64,000 nt of DNA from JAMCRM01 sp035561075 (GTDB lineage Bacteria; Acidobacteriota; Terriglobia; Bryobacterales; Bryobacteraceae), in assembly GCA_035561075.1 (NCBI GenBank), contig DATMYF010000023.1, forward strand, positions 18,208 through 82,207. Direction: 5' to 3'. The notes beneath the pieces are model-generated. The model was given only the letters and a program-made list of their open reading frames with translations, ran no database searches and was not told where the DNA came from. Made by a program: the position numbers and the translations under genes. How positions within the stretch are numbered: position 1 is the stretch's first letter; each line of letters starts with the position of its first letter. This document shows positions 8,195-17,014 of the stretch, one piece after another.

Positions 8195-9376
8195 TTGGCT
8201 ACCGGTTCGACGCCCGCTATGGTTTCTCTGACCCCGGTTTCCGGCAACAGGCGCATTGAGGCGATTGACATCCTTCGAGGGATTTCGATTTTCGGTGTGC
8301 TGGCCTCAGATATGATCGGTCTGAGTTCGCCGGAACACCACTTCGGTCCAGGCCTGATATGGACCGATCCGGCAAGCCGGGCCATCGCCTTCCTGCTGGA
8401 TGTGCTGGTATCTGAGAAGTTCCTTACTCTGTTTTCGGTTTTGTTCGGGATCGGGCTCGCGATTCAGTTCGAGCGCTCGACGAAGTACGGAGTAACGTCT
8501 CTCGCCTTCTATTGGCGCCGATTCGCCGGGTTGTTGCTGATGGGCATCGTCCACGGCCTGTTTTTTTGGTCCGGGGACATCCTGACAACGTATGCCGTCT
8601 TCGGCGCTTTACTGCTGCTCTTCCGGAATCGTACTCAGAAGACGGTTCTAAGCTGGGCTGCCGGACTGCAGATACTGATGTTCGTCGCTGCGCTTGCGGT
8701 ATGGCTGTACGGCGGCAAACGCCTGCCAGTGCCTGAAGAACTGGAGAGACAAGTGGCGTTGTACGGCCAGGGCACCTGGGAGGCTATCCAGCAGGCGCGC
8801 ATCGGAGATTATGTGGAGCGTCACGTCGGGTCTCTCCCTTTGCTGCTGCCGTTCATCTTCCCGCGTCTTCTTTTCGGGCTATGGCTCTGGCGTACCGGCG
8901 TCCTGCAAAGCCTCTCTGACAGCAAAGCGCTGTTGCGAAGGATCTGCTTTGGCGGCATCGCTATCGGCATCGCGGGCGAGGCAACAACGGCGATGCTTGC
9001 CCAAGGCGACATGGGTCCCTTGCGGGTGATCTGCATCCCAGTGCTGGCCTGTGGGTATGCTTGCGGCATTGCCCTGTTCGCGTCAGCGGGCTCTTGGCCA
9101 GGGTTGCACCGTGCGCTTGCGGCCGTGGGCAGGACCTCGTTGAGCAACTATCTGTTTCAACGCGTCCTCTGCACGACGCTGTTCTATTCGTACGGTTTCG
9201 GCTTGTATGGCAAGGTCGGACCCCTGGCCGGCCTGGGCATCACGAGTCTGGTTTTTGTCGTGCAACTGCTTCTCACGACGTTCTGGATGAGGCACTTTCA
9301 GCATGGACCGCTGGAGTGGGCATGGCGGTCGCTCAGTTACTGGAGACTCCAACAAATGCGTGCGCCCGCGACATGA
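8195..9376 (+). CDS. DUF418 family multipass membrane protein
   Basis: A 393-residue inner-membrane protein of the DUF418/YeiB family. RIEAIDILRGISIFGVL at the start is the family signature, and the C-terminal domain carries VGRTSLSNYLFQRVLCTTLFY, the conserved DUF418 core. About nine to ten hydrophobic segments are visible. The start is a TTG at 8195, supported by AGGAG six bases upstream (8184-8188). Function is unknown in the family, though it is related to acyltransferase-3-like membrane proteins. Its stop overlaps the possible ATG of the decayed epimerase gene. Confidence 0.88.
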   Translation: MATGSTPAMVSLTPVSGNRRIEAIDILRGISIFGVLASDMIGLSSPEHHFGPGLIWTDPASRAIAFLLDVLVSEKFLTLFSVLFGIGLAIQFERSTKYGVTSLAFYWRRFAGLLLMGIVHGLFFWSGDILTTYAVFGALLLLFRNRTQKTVLSWAAGLQILMFVAALAVWLYGGKRLPVPEELERQVALYGQGTWEAIQQARIGDYVERHVGSLPLLLPFIFPRLLFGLWLWRTGVLQSLSDSKALLRRICFGGIAIGIAGEATTAMLAQGDMGPLRVICIPVLACGYACGIALFASAGSWPGLHRALAAVGRTSLSNYLFQRVLCTTLFYSYGFGLYGKVGPLAGLGITSLVFVVQLLLTTFWMRHFQHGPLEWAWRSLSYWRLQQMRAPAT

Positions 9377-9940
9377 TGAGGCGCATGAGTTTCTCGACGG
9401 CGTCCGCCGCGGTGGCGGGCGCCGCATCTGCGGCCCGGCGTCCAGGGACCGGATTTCGCTGGCGGCCTGGGTTCATCAACCGCAGCTTCGTCGAGACCCG
9501 GCGCTGGAGTTCGGTCAACCAGTTTTTCGAGAACCCCATGCAGGGGTACCTGAACCAACTGAAACGCGCCGGGCGGGACTGCAACGTGGAGTTCATCCGG
9601 ATCATCGTGGATGACGAGGGCGACATGGCCGCGCCCGAGAACAGGTCCGAATGGCGCCGCGGTGGCGCATCATCCGCTGCAACATGCGCGGGGGCCCGCG
9701 GGAGTGGAAGAGAGATGCCGGCCTGGTGAAGCGTGCGGCCGAGTGGTTCGCCGACCCGGCGAAGCTAATCCAGATCTGTTTGGATGCAGGGTTCCGCGGC
9801 GCCTGGGGCATCGCGAGCTACGGGCGGACGCTCGCGGTACGACGGAAAAACTTACGTCCGATGAACTCTGGACCAGGGAAGCCAAGGGTGTGCAGCTTAC
9901 CAGGGAACTCATCGAACGCACGGTATTCAAGCGCGCGTGA
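9376..9940 (+). pseudogene. decayed sugar phosphate isomerase/epimerase (TIM-barrel) gene
   Basis: No single frame is open, but pieces of one protein can be read in order across all three plus frames. The start is ATGA-coupled to the DUF418 gene with a Tat/signal-like N-terminus (FSTASAAVAGAASAA). Then come RDRISLAAW in another frame, back to NRSFVETRRWSS and NQFFENPMQGYLNQLKRAG with CNVEFIRIIVDDEGDMAAP, then IIRCNMRGGPREWKRDAGLVKRA and GFRGAWGIASYGRTL, and finally WTREAKGVQLTRELIERTV ending at 9940. A functional xylose-isomerase-like TIM-barrel of this type is about 290-320 residues, so besides at least four frame changes a few hundred bases have been lost internally. Confidence 0.75.
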
Positions 9941-9993
9941 CTCGCTCTGCGCCGGATCGCACACTGGCATGAACGATGCTTGGCCGTTTGGTA

Positions 9994-10764
9994 ATGACGG
10001 TCACCCAGGGTTCCGCACGCACGCCGGACGAGCAGTTCATGCCTGACGAGCAGTGGGACGTCTACCGCTCCGTGATCCGCAGGGCGCGCAGCCGCGGCAT
10101 ACAGTTCGGTCTCGGAGGAGCCTTCGGGTACGCCACTTACACCGGAGACTGGCGCAACACCAAGGACCTCGACCTGTTCGTCACCCCGGAAAACCGCGAC
10201 GCCATGATCGACGTCCTGCTGGCAGAGGGGTTGGAGGATTATTACGAGCAGGTCCGCTACGACCGCCGCTGGATCTACCGCGGTTACCGCGCCGACACCA
10301 TCGTTGACATCATCTGGTCAATGGCGAATCAGCGCGCGCACGTGGACCAGCGCTGGTTCGACGCCGCGCGCACCGTCGAACTGCGGGGCGAAACGCTGCT
10401 GGTGATCGCTCCCGAAGAATTGCTCTGGCAGAAGCTCTACATCCTGCAGCGGGACCGCTGCGATTGGCCGGACGTTCTCAACCTGATATACGCGCTCGGA
10501 CCCCTGCTCGATTGGGAGCACCTGCTGAGCCGCCTGGAGCAGGACCGGCCCCTCCTGGCGAGCATGCTCTCGCTCTATGGCTGGCTCTGCCCCGCACGTG
10601 CGCAATCCCTGCCGGAGTGGTTATGGGAGCGGCTGCGAATGCCAGCGGCGGCGGACGAAGGCGCGCCTGATGTGGATGCCAACCGCGTCTGCCTGTTGGA
10701 CAACCGCCCGTGGTTCCCCACCGCGAACATCGACCCGCTCAAAACACCTTGCCCGCCATGGTAA
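9994..10764 (+). CDS. nucleotidyltransferase-superfamily protein
   Basis: About 256 residues. The N-terminal half carries the minimal nucleotidyltransferase pattern: a Gly-Gly helix (FGLGGAFGYA), then NTKDLDLFV with the paired metal-binding aspartates, and a later IVDIIW strand providing a possible third acidic residue. This matches uncharacterised nucleotidyltransferase-fold proteins related to AbiEii/DUF2204-type enzymes. The C-terminal part (EELLWQKLYILQRDRCDWPDVLNL) is the usual helical tail of that group. The start is uncertain: ATG at 9994 or an upstream ATG at 9976. No antitoxin partner is obvious next to it, so a toxin role is not supported. Confidence 0.72.
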   Translation: MTVTQGSARTPDEQFMPDEQWDVYRSVIRRARSRGIQFGLGGAFGYATYTGDWRNTKDLDLFVTPENRDAMIDVLLAEGLEDYYEQVRYDRRWIYRGYRADTIVDIIWSMANQRAHVDQRWFDAARTVELRGETLLVIAPEELLWQKLYILQRDRCDWPDVLNLIYALGPLLDWEHLLSRLEQDRPLLASMLSLYGWLCPARAQSLPEWLWERLRMPAAADEGAPDVDANRVCLLDNRPWFPTANIDPLKTPCPPW

Positions 10765-10768
10765 GCGC

Positions 10769-10975
10769 TCAGGCGGCTTCTTTTGACCGCTCAGCCTGGA
10801 GTTGCTCGATGGTCTTTTTGCCTTCCGCCAGATACAGCAATTCCTGCCCCAGCTTCACGTCGACAAACGTGTTGGTGTGATCGATCCAGACCCGCACGGT
10901 GCCGGTCTGGGGATCGGGAGCGCCCACTGCATACCCTTGCGCCTCCAGAATCTCCAACGCTTCTCGATCGGTCAT
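10769..10975 (-). CDS. small conserved-looking protein of unknown function
   Basis: A 68-residue soluble, acidic protein. The ATG at 10975 is chosen because a strong purine-rich Shine-Dalgarno (GGGAGGGAG) lies a few bases upstream; the longer frame would overlap the upstream gene. The N-terminus (MTDREALEILEAQGYAV) looks like a short helical domain, followed by a strand-rich segment (GTVRVWIDHTNTFVDVKLG) and a helical tail. It lies 14 bases after the 10990-11460 gene and is convergent with the nucleotidyltransferase-like gene. I do not recognise the family. Confidence 0.65.
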   Translation of the reverse strand: MTDREALEILEAQGYAVGAPDPQTGTVRVWIDHTNTFVDVKLGQELLYLAEGKKTIEQLQAERSKEAA

Positions 10976-10989
10976 GACTCCCTCCCTGC

Positions 10990-11460
10990 TCAACGCCTTT
11001 CGTAGACCTCCGTCCATGTTTTGGTATCACCGGGTGTTTCGAGACGGATTCTACGGGTCAGATAGCGGCCGTTGCGCGAGAGCGAAGTACGGGCGGTTTC
11101 CTTTCGTGTACCGTCGTCACTGCGGAAAACCGTCTCGTAGGTTGCGGCGTCCACGCGCTTCAGTACCGCCGTCCCTGCCCCGAGAGCGCCCGTCATGGGG
11201 TATGACTTACCATCGATAGCGCCTGTGAATGTGAAGCTTCGACCATCTTCGTTGGCCTCCGTTACCGTGCCGCTGTATTGAAGCGCCGGTTCCTGGTGTT
11301 GGATTTGAAGGACTACGCTCGCGGGTTTCGGCTTCGAACCCCAATGCGATTTCGCGACATTGAGGTGCCATGTCCCCGTGAGGTTTGCCGGCTGGCCTGC
11401 GCAGACTCCCAGGGCTGCTGAGAGGAACGCAGGAACAAGCCATGCGGAAAAGACCCTCAT
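10990..11460 (-). CDS. small secreted beta-barrel-like protein of unknown function
   Basis: A 156-residue protein with a signal peptide (about residues 1-22, ending VCAGQ). The mature part NLTGTWHLNVAKSHWG and the following alternating strands resemble short secreted lipocalin-like proteins common in Acidobacteriota, in which the phrase GTW-x-LN-x-x-KS is frequent. No catalytic motif is visible. It probably forms a two-gene unit with the 68-residue gene 14 bases downstream. Confidence 0.75.
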   Translation of the reverse strand: MRVFSAWLVPAFLSAALGVCAGQPANLTGTWHLNVAKSHWGSKPKPASVVLQIQHQEPALQYSGTVTEANEDGRSFTFTGAIDGKSYPMTGALGAGTAVLKRVDAATYETVFRSDDGTRKETARTSLSRNGRYLTRRIRLETPGDTKTWTEVYERR

Positions 11461-11518
11461 AGCGGTTCCTCCTGCGTTCGATTTCTGACTCTAGAATACT
11501 CCCGGCGAGGGGAAATGC

Positions 11519-12583
11519 CTAGCGCCCCGAGAGTACCCAGGCTTCGCTGAACACAGCCCGGTTGATCACGGTCCGGCTGTGCGAGGTGTACACCACCTGG
11601 ATCCGGCCTTCCCGGTCTTGAATCGCGACCGGGTACGCAAAATCACCACGTCCGGCGGCAATGTTGCGCCGGTGCGGGTAGCTCCGGTCGCGATCGGTCG
11701 AGAGAGCGACGGCGAGCGGCGTCCGGTCAACCGGACTGTCGTTGAAAACCAGCAGGAGATTCCCGCTGCGGAGCTTCAGAAAATCCACCGCCGAGTTTGG
11801 GTTCGGGAAGGCAGAGTCCCGACCCTCGGTCCAGGTACGCCCTCCGTCGCGGGATTCGGCGCGCACCAGAAAGCCTTCGGTGCCCGGCCCGTACCCTCCG
11901 CCGCGCCGGCAGTACGCCACCAGGTGGCCCGGAGAGATCTCCACCACCGCCGGCTGGATATTTCCTTTGGCCGACCGGATGCGGCCGCTCTCGCGCCACG
12001 TCTTCAGGCGCGGGTCAAAGCGCAGAAACAGCGAGGTGCTGGCAGGTCCCACGATCTCCGTGTCATGCCCCGTCTCCTGATATACCGGCAGAAGGTAGCT
12101 TCCGTCGCTCAAGACGATGGGACGATTCCGGACCATGGTGCCAGGTTCGAGCGTCAGGAGCGAGGCGTCCGACCATGTGGCGGCGTTGTCGTGCGACACC
12201 TTTACCTGAATGCGGGAATCCGACCATGTAGCGCCGAACCGCACCACGTAGAAGAGCCACACCGTGCCATCGGGCGCCTGCCATACGACACCGTTGCCGG
12301 CCGACCGGAACGGATCCCGGGCAATCGGGCGCGGCGCGGACCACGCCGTTGCGCCCTTCACCAGCCTCGATCCATAGACGGCGGTGTCCGTCTCGTATTC
12401 CCCGCCGCCCCCGTAGTAGACCAGGTACAGATCGCCGTTATTCAGCTCTGTAATGCAGGCCGGATGTTTGTACTGACCGGTCCGCACCTCCGGGCCGAAG
12501 ATGCGTTCCAGTTTGAGATCGGCGGCAGCCGAGATGGCAGCAGCGGCCGCCAGCACCAGGATTACGTGCCGAATGCCTCCCAC
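11519..12583 (-). CDS. secreted sialidase-like BNR-repeat protein
   Basis: A 354-residue exported six-bladed propeller of the exo-alpha-sialidase (BNR_2) superfamily. Residues about 1-21 form a signal peptide. At least two Asp boxes are readable (SHDNAATWSD and SRDGGRTWTEG), and RNRPIVLSDGSYLLPVYQE matches the family. The arginine triad of true sialidases cannot be confirmed by eye, so substrate and catalysis are uncertain. The GTG start at 12583 lies 12 bases after the MFS transporter stop, with GGGGAGG just upstream, so the two genes form an operon next to an IclR regulator. Confidence 0.85.
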   Translation of the reverse strand: MGGIRHVILVLAAAAAISAAADLKLERIFGPEVRTGQYKHPACITELNNGDLYLVYYGGGGEYETDTAVYGSRLVKGATAWSAPRPIARDPFRSAGNGVVWQAPDGTVWLFYVVRFGATWSDSRIQVKVSHDNAATWSDASLLTLEPGTMVRNRPIVLSDGSYLLPVYQETGHDTEIVGPASTSLFLRFDPRLKTWRESGRIRSAKGNIQPAVVEISPGHLVAYCRRGGGYGPGTEGFLVRAESRDGGRTWTEGRDSAFPNPNSAVDFLKLRSGNLLLVFNDSPVDRTPLAVALSTDRDRSYPHRRNIAAGRGDFAYPVAIQDREGRIQVVYTSHSRTVINRAVFSEAWVLSGR

Positions 12584-12595
12584 ATCCTCCCCCTG

Positions 12596-13885
12596 CTACA
12601 CGGCGCCGGTCTGCAACTGACGCTGCATGGCCTCGGAGTCGCGTTTCACGAAAAACACCATACCCGCCACCAGCGCCAACCCCGCCGCAATGTATACGGT
12701 GGAAGCAAGCGCAATGGCGAGCCCGAGGCTCTGGCGCTGAGCGATGATTCCGATCACCAGCGGCGCCGAGCCGCCGCCCGCGAGCCAACCCACCGCATTC
12801 ATGAATCCGGCGGCCGTGCCGCGCGCCTCCGGTCGGATCACGTCAAACACCGCGGCGAAAATGTTGGCATCGTACAAGCCCTTGAACAGTCCCCACGCGG
12901 TCAGTGCAAAAATCAGCACCGGGACCGACTCGGCCAGCCCGCAGAGCGCCACAAACGGCGCGCCGCCGAAGACCCCGATCGCCTGCACCATCATGCGGCC
13001 GCGAGGCGTGCGCATGCGCAGCAGATCGGCCAGCCAGCCTCCGAGCGGCGATCCCACCATGCTTGCCAACTGCACGAACACCGTCGCAGTGAGTCCGGCC
13101 ATGGCCAGGCTCATGTGAAATCGCTGGTAGAGGAACGCAGGCATCCAGGAGAGCAGCACCACGGCCACGAAGTTCGCGCACATGAATGCGGCCATGAGGG
13201 CGAGGACCGTGGGGGTTCCCCACACCACCCTCAGGAACTGGCTCAGCGGCAGGCGCGCAGGCGGTGCCGTTTTTACGCCCGCCTCGGAAAGGTCCGCGGC
13301 GCCGCGCCGAGGCTCCCGCAAGTAACCGTGCAGCACGAACCCGAGCAGCACCCCAAGCCCGCCAAAGACGATGAAGGACCAGCGCCAGCCGTAATGCTGC
13401 CCGATCAGCCCGGCGAAGAAACCACCCCCGATGGTCCCGATATAGACGGCCGTCTGGTGCAGTCCCATGGCCCGCGAGCGCGTCTGCTTGCCATGGTAAT
13501 CGCTGAGCATCGACATCGATGCCGGGTAGTAGAACGTCTCCCCGAGTCCCTCGGCCGCACGGAAAGCGAACAGGTGCACGAACCTCTGCGAGAGCGCCGT
13601 GGCCATGCAGATGATACTCCACACGTGCAGCCCCAGCAGGATCGCGGACTTGCGGCGGATGCGGTCCACCACCATCCCCGCGAACGGAGCGCTCAGCCCA
13701 TAGACCCAGGCAAAGGACGATCCGAGAAGCCCGAGTTGCACCGTGGTGAGACCCATCTCTCGCTGAAGCAGGGGGAAGACGGAAAAAATCGCCTGGCGAT
13801 CAGCATAATTAAAAAACGAGATGCACCAGAGCATCGCCACCACGTGCCATTTGTACCGGCCGTGAGTGGCAGAATCGTAGGCCAT
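12596..13885 (-). CDS. MFS transporter, hexuronate/sugar-acid type
   Basis: A 429-residue inner-membrane permease with about 12 membrane segments. The N-terminal phrase YKWHVVAMLWCISFFNYADRQ and the loop after the second helix (GMVVDRIRRKSAILLG) place it with the anion:cation symporter family (ExuT/GudP-like), which imports sugar acids. The ATG at 13885 is preferred over a longer frame because TACAAT lies six bases before it and family members start at this point. It is divergent from the IclR gene and followed by a secreted sialidase-like gene. The transported substrate is an inference. Confidence 0.87.
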   Translation of the reverse strand: MAYDSATHGRYKWHVVAMLWCISFFNYADRQAIFSVFPLLQREMGLTTVQLGLLGSSFAWVYGLSAPFAGMVVDRIRRKSAILLGLHVWSIICMATALSQRFVHLFAFRAAEGLGETFYYPASMSMLSDYHGKQTRSRAMGLHQTAVYIGTIGGGFFAGLIGQHYGWRWSFIVFGGLGVLLGFVLHGYLREPRRGAADLSEAGVKTAPPARLPLSQFLRVVWGTPTVLALMAAFMCANFVAVVLLSWMPAFLYQRFHMSLAMAGLTATVFVQLASMVGSPLGGWLADLLRMRTPRGRMMVQAIGVFGGAPFVALCGLAESVPVLIFALTAWGLFKGLYDANIFAAVFDVIRPEARGTAAGFMNAVGWLAGGGSAPLVIGIIAQRQSLGLAIALASTVYIAAGLALVAGMVFFVKRDSEAMQRQLQTGAV

Positions 13886-13891
13886 CTCGGG

Positions 13892-13897
13892 ATTGTA
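13892..13897 (-). promoter_or_regulatory. -10 box for leaderless MFS transporter transcript
   Basis: On the minus strand TACAAT ends six bases before the ATG at 13885. No Shine-Dalgarno is present, so the mRNA would begin at or next to the start codon. Confidence 0.4.
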
Positions 13898-13925
13898 TGT
13901 TGTTCTGTGTACCGGCGCAAGTAAG

Positions 13926-13950
13926 TTGAAATGTGATATTGTCATTTGAA
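13926..13950. promoter_or_regulatory. candidate IclR-family operator
   Basis: An imperfect palindrome, TTGAAATG then nine bases then CATTTGAA, seven of eight positions paired, lies between the divergent MFS and IclR genes. IclR-family proteins such as KdgR bind A/T-rich TGAAA...TTTCA palindromes. Related TGAAAT words occur in the promoter region between the aldolase and the TonB receptor. Confidence 0.4.
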
Positions 13951-13974
13951 ACGTAAACGCCGGCGGAAGGGATT

Positions 13975-14829
13975 ATGACGAAACGACCCAGGAAGAAAAC
14001 CGCCCCGGCCCCCGCGCCGGCGGTGGAGCGGCCCGGCTATCACTCGCGCTCGGTCACCAAGGCGCTGGAGGTAATCGAGGTCCTGAAGAGGAGTTCCAAG
14101 CCTATGGGGCTCCACCGGCTCTCCCAGGAGGTCGGGCTCACCAAAGCCTCGCTGCTGCGGGTGCTGGACACCCTGAAGGCGGGCGGCTACCTGCAAAAGA
14201 ACTCGAGCGGCGAGTATTCGCTTTCGAGCGATCTTGGCTTCATGCTGCCTGTGGGCTGGCTTTCAGGCCTGCTGCGGGCCGCGCTGCCGCAACTCAAGCA
14301 ACTGACTCAGCAGTTCCGTGAGAGCACGGCGCTGGCGCACCTCTACGCCAACCACATCGAGGTGATTGGGGTTTGCGAGTGCCAGCAGACCGTCCGGATG
14401 GGCAATACGGTGGGGCGCATCCTTCAGCCTCATGCGAGTTCCCTGGGCAAGGTGATCTCGGCCTTTCAGGAGGAGGAGCGGCAGGAGCGGCTGGTGCATT
14501 GCTATGGCCTGCTGCCCATGACGGCCAAGACGATCACGGAGGAGTCGCGGCTCAAAGAGGAATTCACCCGCATCCGCGAGCAGGGCTACGGGGTGGATGA
14601 CGAGGAAACCACTCCCGGAGGCCGCTGCTTCGGAGCGCCGATCCGGGCGCCGTGGGGGCAGGTGATCGCGGCAGTCAGCATTTCCGTCCCGATGATCCGG
14701 CTGGGCAGTCCCGAACGCGGGCAGGCGCTGGTAAATGCGCTCAAAGCGACGGCCGACGCCATCTCCGCCGAACTCTCGTCAGGGCAGCCGGGCCGCAAGG
14801 CAGCGCTGGCCTCCGGGAAGGACGTGTAA
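13975..14829 (+). CDS. IclR family transcriptional regulator
   Basis: A 284-residue regulator. Residues about 20-90 form the winged helix (YHSRSVTKALEVIEVLKRSSKPMGLHRLSQEVGLTKASLLRVLD region), and the rest is the IclR effector domain (SSLGKVISAF, EQGYGVDDEE, GGRCFGAPI). A basic Pro/Ala-rich N-terminal tail precedes the DNA-binding part. GAAGGGA upstream of the ATG acts as the Shine-Dalgarno. It is divergent from the MFS-sialidase operon and directly upstream of a second sialidase-like gene. It most likely controls this carbohydrate locus; the effector is probably a sugar acid or aldolase product (inference). Confidence 0.93.
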   Translation: MTKRPRKKTAPAPAPAVERPGYHSRSVTKALEVIEVLKRSSKPMGLHRLSQEVGLTKASLLRVLDTLKAGGYLQKNSSGEYSLSSDLGFMLPVGWLSGLLRAALPQLKQLTQQFRESTALAHLYANHIEVIGVCECQQTVRMGNTVGRILQPHASSLGKVISAFQEEERQERLVHCYGLLPMTAKTITEESRLKEEFTRIREQGYGVDDEETTPGGRCFGAPIRAPWGQVIAAVSISVPMIRLGSPERGQALVNALKATADAISAELSSGQPGRKAALASGKDV

Positions 14830-14831
14830 TC

Positions 14832-15950
14832 ATGCGCCAGAGCAGGCGTGATTTCGTTCGTGGCATCATGCCACTGGTGGGCGGCACTGCTGCGCTCGCC
14901 GGGACGCGCCCGGACGCGGCGCGCAATGTGGTGGTCTACCAGGAACCGGGGCGCTTCGCGGGTTGGCCCGCTAATCACGGGATCTGGTCGTGGAAGAACG
15001 AGATCCTGGTAGGATTCGAGATCGGCCGGTTCCGCGCGGGAGCCACCGGGCACGCCATCGACTACAGTACCCCGGCGGAGCACGTGCTGGCCCGCTCGCT
15101 CGACGGCGGCGAGTCGTGGAAGATCGAGCGGCCAGACAGTTTGCAACCTCCCCCAGGAGAGAAAGTGGCCGGAGTCCCTACAGGGGAGCGCGGCAAGCCG
15201 CTCGCCGATTGCCCCGGCGGCATCGATTTCACGCACCGCGATTTCGTTCTCACCGCGCGCATGGCCAGTATCCATGCCGGGCAATCGCGCTTCTACCATT
15301 CGGCCGACCGCGGCAGAAACTGGCCAGGACCCTACCGCCTGCCCGACTTCGGCCAGCGCGGCACCGCGGCCCGCACGGATTACCTCGTGAACGGCAGGCA
15401 CGACCTGACCCTATTCCTCACCGCCGCTAAATCGAACGGCCGCGAGGGCCGGGTGATCGCCGGCCGCACACGCGACGGCGGAAAGAACTGGCAATTCGAA
15501 GCCTACGTCACGCCGGAGCCGGAAGGTGACGAGTACGCCATCATGCCTTCGTCGGTGCGGCTCAGCCGCAGCACCATCCTGACCGCCGTGCGCTACCGCA
15601 AGTTTATTGACCTTTACCGCAGCCGTGACGACGGCCGGACGTGGGAACATGCCGGTCGCCCCGCGCCCGAGACCGGAGGTAACCCGCCGAGCCTGGTCCG
15701 TCTGCGTGACAAGCGTCTGGCGTTAACCTACGGGTACCGCCTGCGCCCATACGGGATCCGCGCGCGGATCAGCAGCGACGACGGACGGACCTGGGGAAAC
15801 GAGATCGTGCTGCGGGAAGACGGCGGCAACTGGGACCTCGGGTACACCCGCACGGTCGAGCGCGCGGATGGTCGCCTCGTGACGGTCTACTACTACAACA
15901 CCGCGGCGGACGCGGAGCGATTCATCGGCGCGACCATCTGGAGCGCTTAG
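14832..15950 (+). CDS. Tat-exported sialidase-like BNR-repeat protein
   Basis: A 372-residue protein. The ATG at 14832 gives a Tat signal (SRRDFVRGIMPLVGG) and lies two bases after the IclR stop. Five Asp-box-like motifs are visible: SLDGGESWK, SADRGRNWP, TRDGGKNWQ, SRDDGRTWE and SSDDGRTWG. That is the pattern of a sialidase-type beta-propeller. Together with the neighbouring secreted sialidase-like protein and the aldolase at 15958-16881 it suggests release and breakdown of a sialic-acid-like or uronic-acid-like sugar. The exact substrate cannot be read. Confidence 0.87.
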   Translation: MRQSRRDFVRGIMPLVGGTAALAGTRPDAARNVVVYQEPGRFAGWPANHGIWSWKNEILVGFEIGRFRAGATGHAIDYSTPAEHVLARSLDGGESWKIERPDSLQPPPGEKVAGVPTGERGKPLADCPGGIDFTHRDFVLTARMASIHAGQSRFYHSADRGRNWPGPYRLPDFGQRGTAARTDYLVNGRHDLTLFLTAAKSNGREGRVIAGRTRDGGKNWQFEAYVTPEPEGDEYAIMPSSVRLSRSTILTAVRYRKFIDLYRSRDDGRTWEHAGRPAPETGGNPPSLVRLRDKRLALTYGYRLRPYGIRARISSDDGRTWGNEIVLREDGGNWDLGYTRTVERADGRLVTVYYYNTAADAERFIGATIWSA

Positions 15951-15957
15951 CTGAGCC

Positions 15958-16881
15958 TCAGACCGAGGTCGCGAGCAGCCCCATCGCGGCCAACGCCCGT
16001 CCGATCTTCTCCCGCGGCTCTCCGGTTAAGGCGGAATACGGTTCCGCCATGGCTCCGGCGCAGATGCCGGCCAACTCCAGCGCGCACTTGATTCCGCGCA
16101 GGTAGGACGAGCCGTCCGGCCCGTGCGTATACACCAGATCGCAGATCTCCAGCACTTGCTTGTGCAGCCGCTTGATTTCGGGTTCGTTCCGGTCGCGCGC
16201 GGCATTGTACAGCCCTACATAGAGCTTTGGGTAGAGGTTCGCGCCCCCGCAAACGCCCCCGTGCGCCCCCATCGCCACCGTCTCGGCCAGGATCTGCTCG
16301 GGGCCATTCAGGAGCGAGAACTCGGGCCGTTCGCGCAGCAATCCCGCGACCTCCCGGAAATAATCAAGGTCGCCGGAACTGTCCTTCAACCCCCAGACGT
16401 TCGGCAGGTCGGCGGCGCAACGCGCCGTCTTGGCGCCGATCGAGAAGCCCACGTGCCGCGGCAAATTGTAGAGAAACAGCGGCAGCGCATAATCAGGGCT
16501 CACCCGTTCCAGGAAGGAAAGGTACTCGCCCTGGCTCATCGGGAAGTAGTACGGGCAGGTTGTGACCACCGCGGCGGCGCCCTTTCGGGCGGCATAATCT
16601 GCCAGCAGCAGCGATTCGACCAGTGACGTATCGGCTACCCCGACGAGCACGGGCAGGCGGTCGCCGGCATAGTCGCACACCCTGTCGATCACCTCGCGGC
16701 GAAGCCGGTAGCTTAGCCCCGGCCCCTCGCCCGTGGTGCCGAGAATGAAGAGCGCGCTGACGCCACCCTGTTCGAGGTGCTGGAGCAGCCGCTCGAGCCC
16801 GGCCGCATCCAGGTCGTCGGGTCCGGTAAGCGGGGTAACCATGGGAGGAACAATTCCGGTAAGTGGCCTGGGAAGTCTCAT
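15958..16881 (-). CDS. DapA/NanA-family aldolase (dihydrodipicolinate synthase-like)
   Basis: A 307-residue class I aldolase of the N-acetylneuraminate lyase/dihydrodipicolinate synthase superfamily. The pyruvate-binding motif GTTGE is at residues 48-52, the catalytic Tyr is Y138 (YNLP) and the Schiff-base Lys is K166 (LKDSSGD). The genomic context (sialidase-like enzymes, sugar-acid transporter, IclR regulator) argues for sugar-acid cleavage or dehydration rather than lysine synthesis. It is convergent with the Tat-exported sialidase and divergent from the TonB receptor. Confidence 0.9.
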   Translation of the reverse strand: MRLPRPLTGIVPPMVTPLTGPDDLDAAGLERLLQHLEQGGVSALFILGTTGEGPGLSYRLRREVIDRVCDYAGDRLPVLVGVADTSLVESLLLADYAARKGAAAVVTTCPYYFPMSQGEYLSFLERVSPDYALPLFLYNLPRHVGFSIGAKTARCAADLPNVWGLKDSSGDLDYFREVAGLLRERPEFSLLNGPEQILAETVAMGAHGGVCGGANLYPKLYVGLYNAARDRNEPEIKRLHKQVLEICDLVYTHGPDGSSYLRGIKCALELAGICAGAMAEPYSALTGEPREKIGRALAAMGLLATSV

Positions 16882-16889
16882 TCGTCAAC

Positions 16890-16919
16890 ACTATGATCCA
16901 TATTTCACTTTTTTGTCAA
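16890..16919 (-). promoter_or_regulatory. promoter of the DapA/NanA-like gene (leaderless)
   Basis: On the minus strand TTGACA (16919-16914) is followed after 18 bases by CATAGT (16895-16890), which ends eight bases before the ATG at 16881. There is no Shine-Dalgarno. The complementary strand here contains the word TGAAATATG, similar to the candidate IclR site. Confidence 0.5.
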
Positions 16920-17014
16920 GCGTATCGAAATCCGAAACATTGACTCCACTTGCTACGGTCCGTAATTTTCGCTCCGAATGGGGGGGGCGGATTCTGTAGA
17001 TATCACGAAAGCTA

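Noticed and set aside
9994..10764. A toxin of a type IV toxin-antitoxin pair (AbiEii).
   Set aside because: Only the general nucleotidyltransferase motif is present and no antitoxin gene lies next to it.
11579..13924. A 781-residue plus-strand open frame.
   Set aside because: It is the antisense of the sialidase-like and MFS genes, whose motifs and starts are convincing; its His/Arg-rich sequence is typical of a GC-rich shadow frame.
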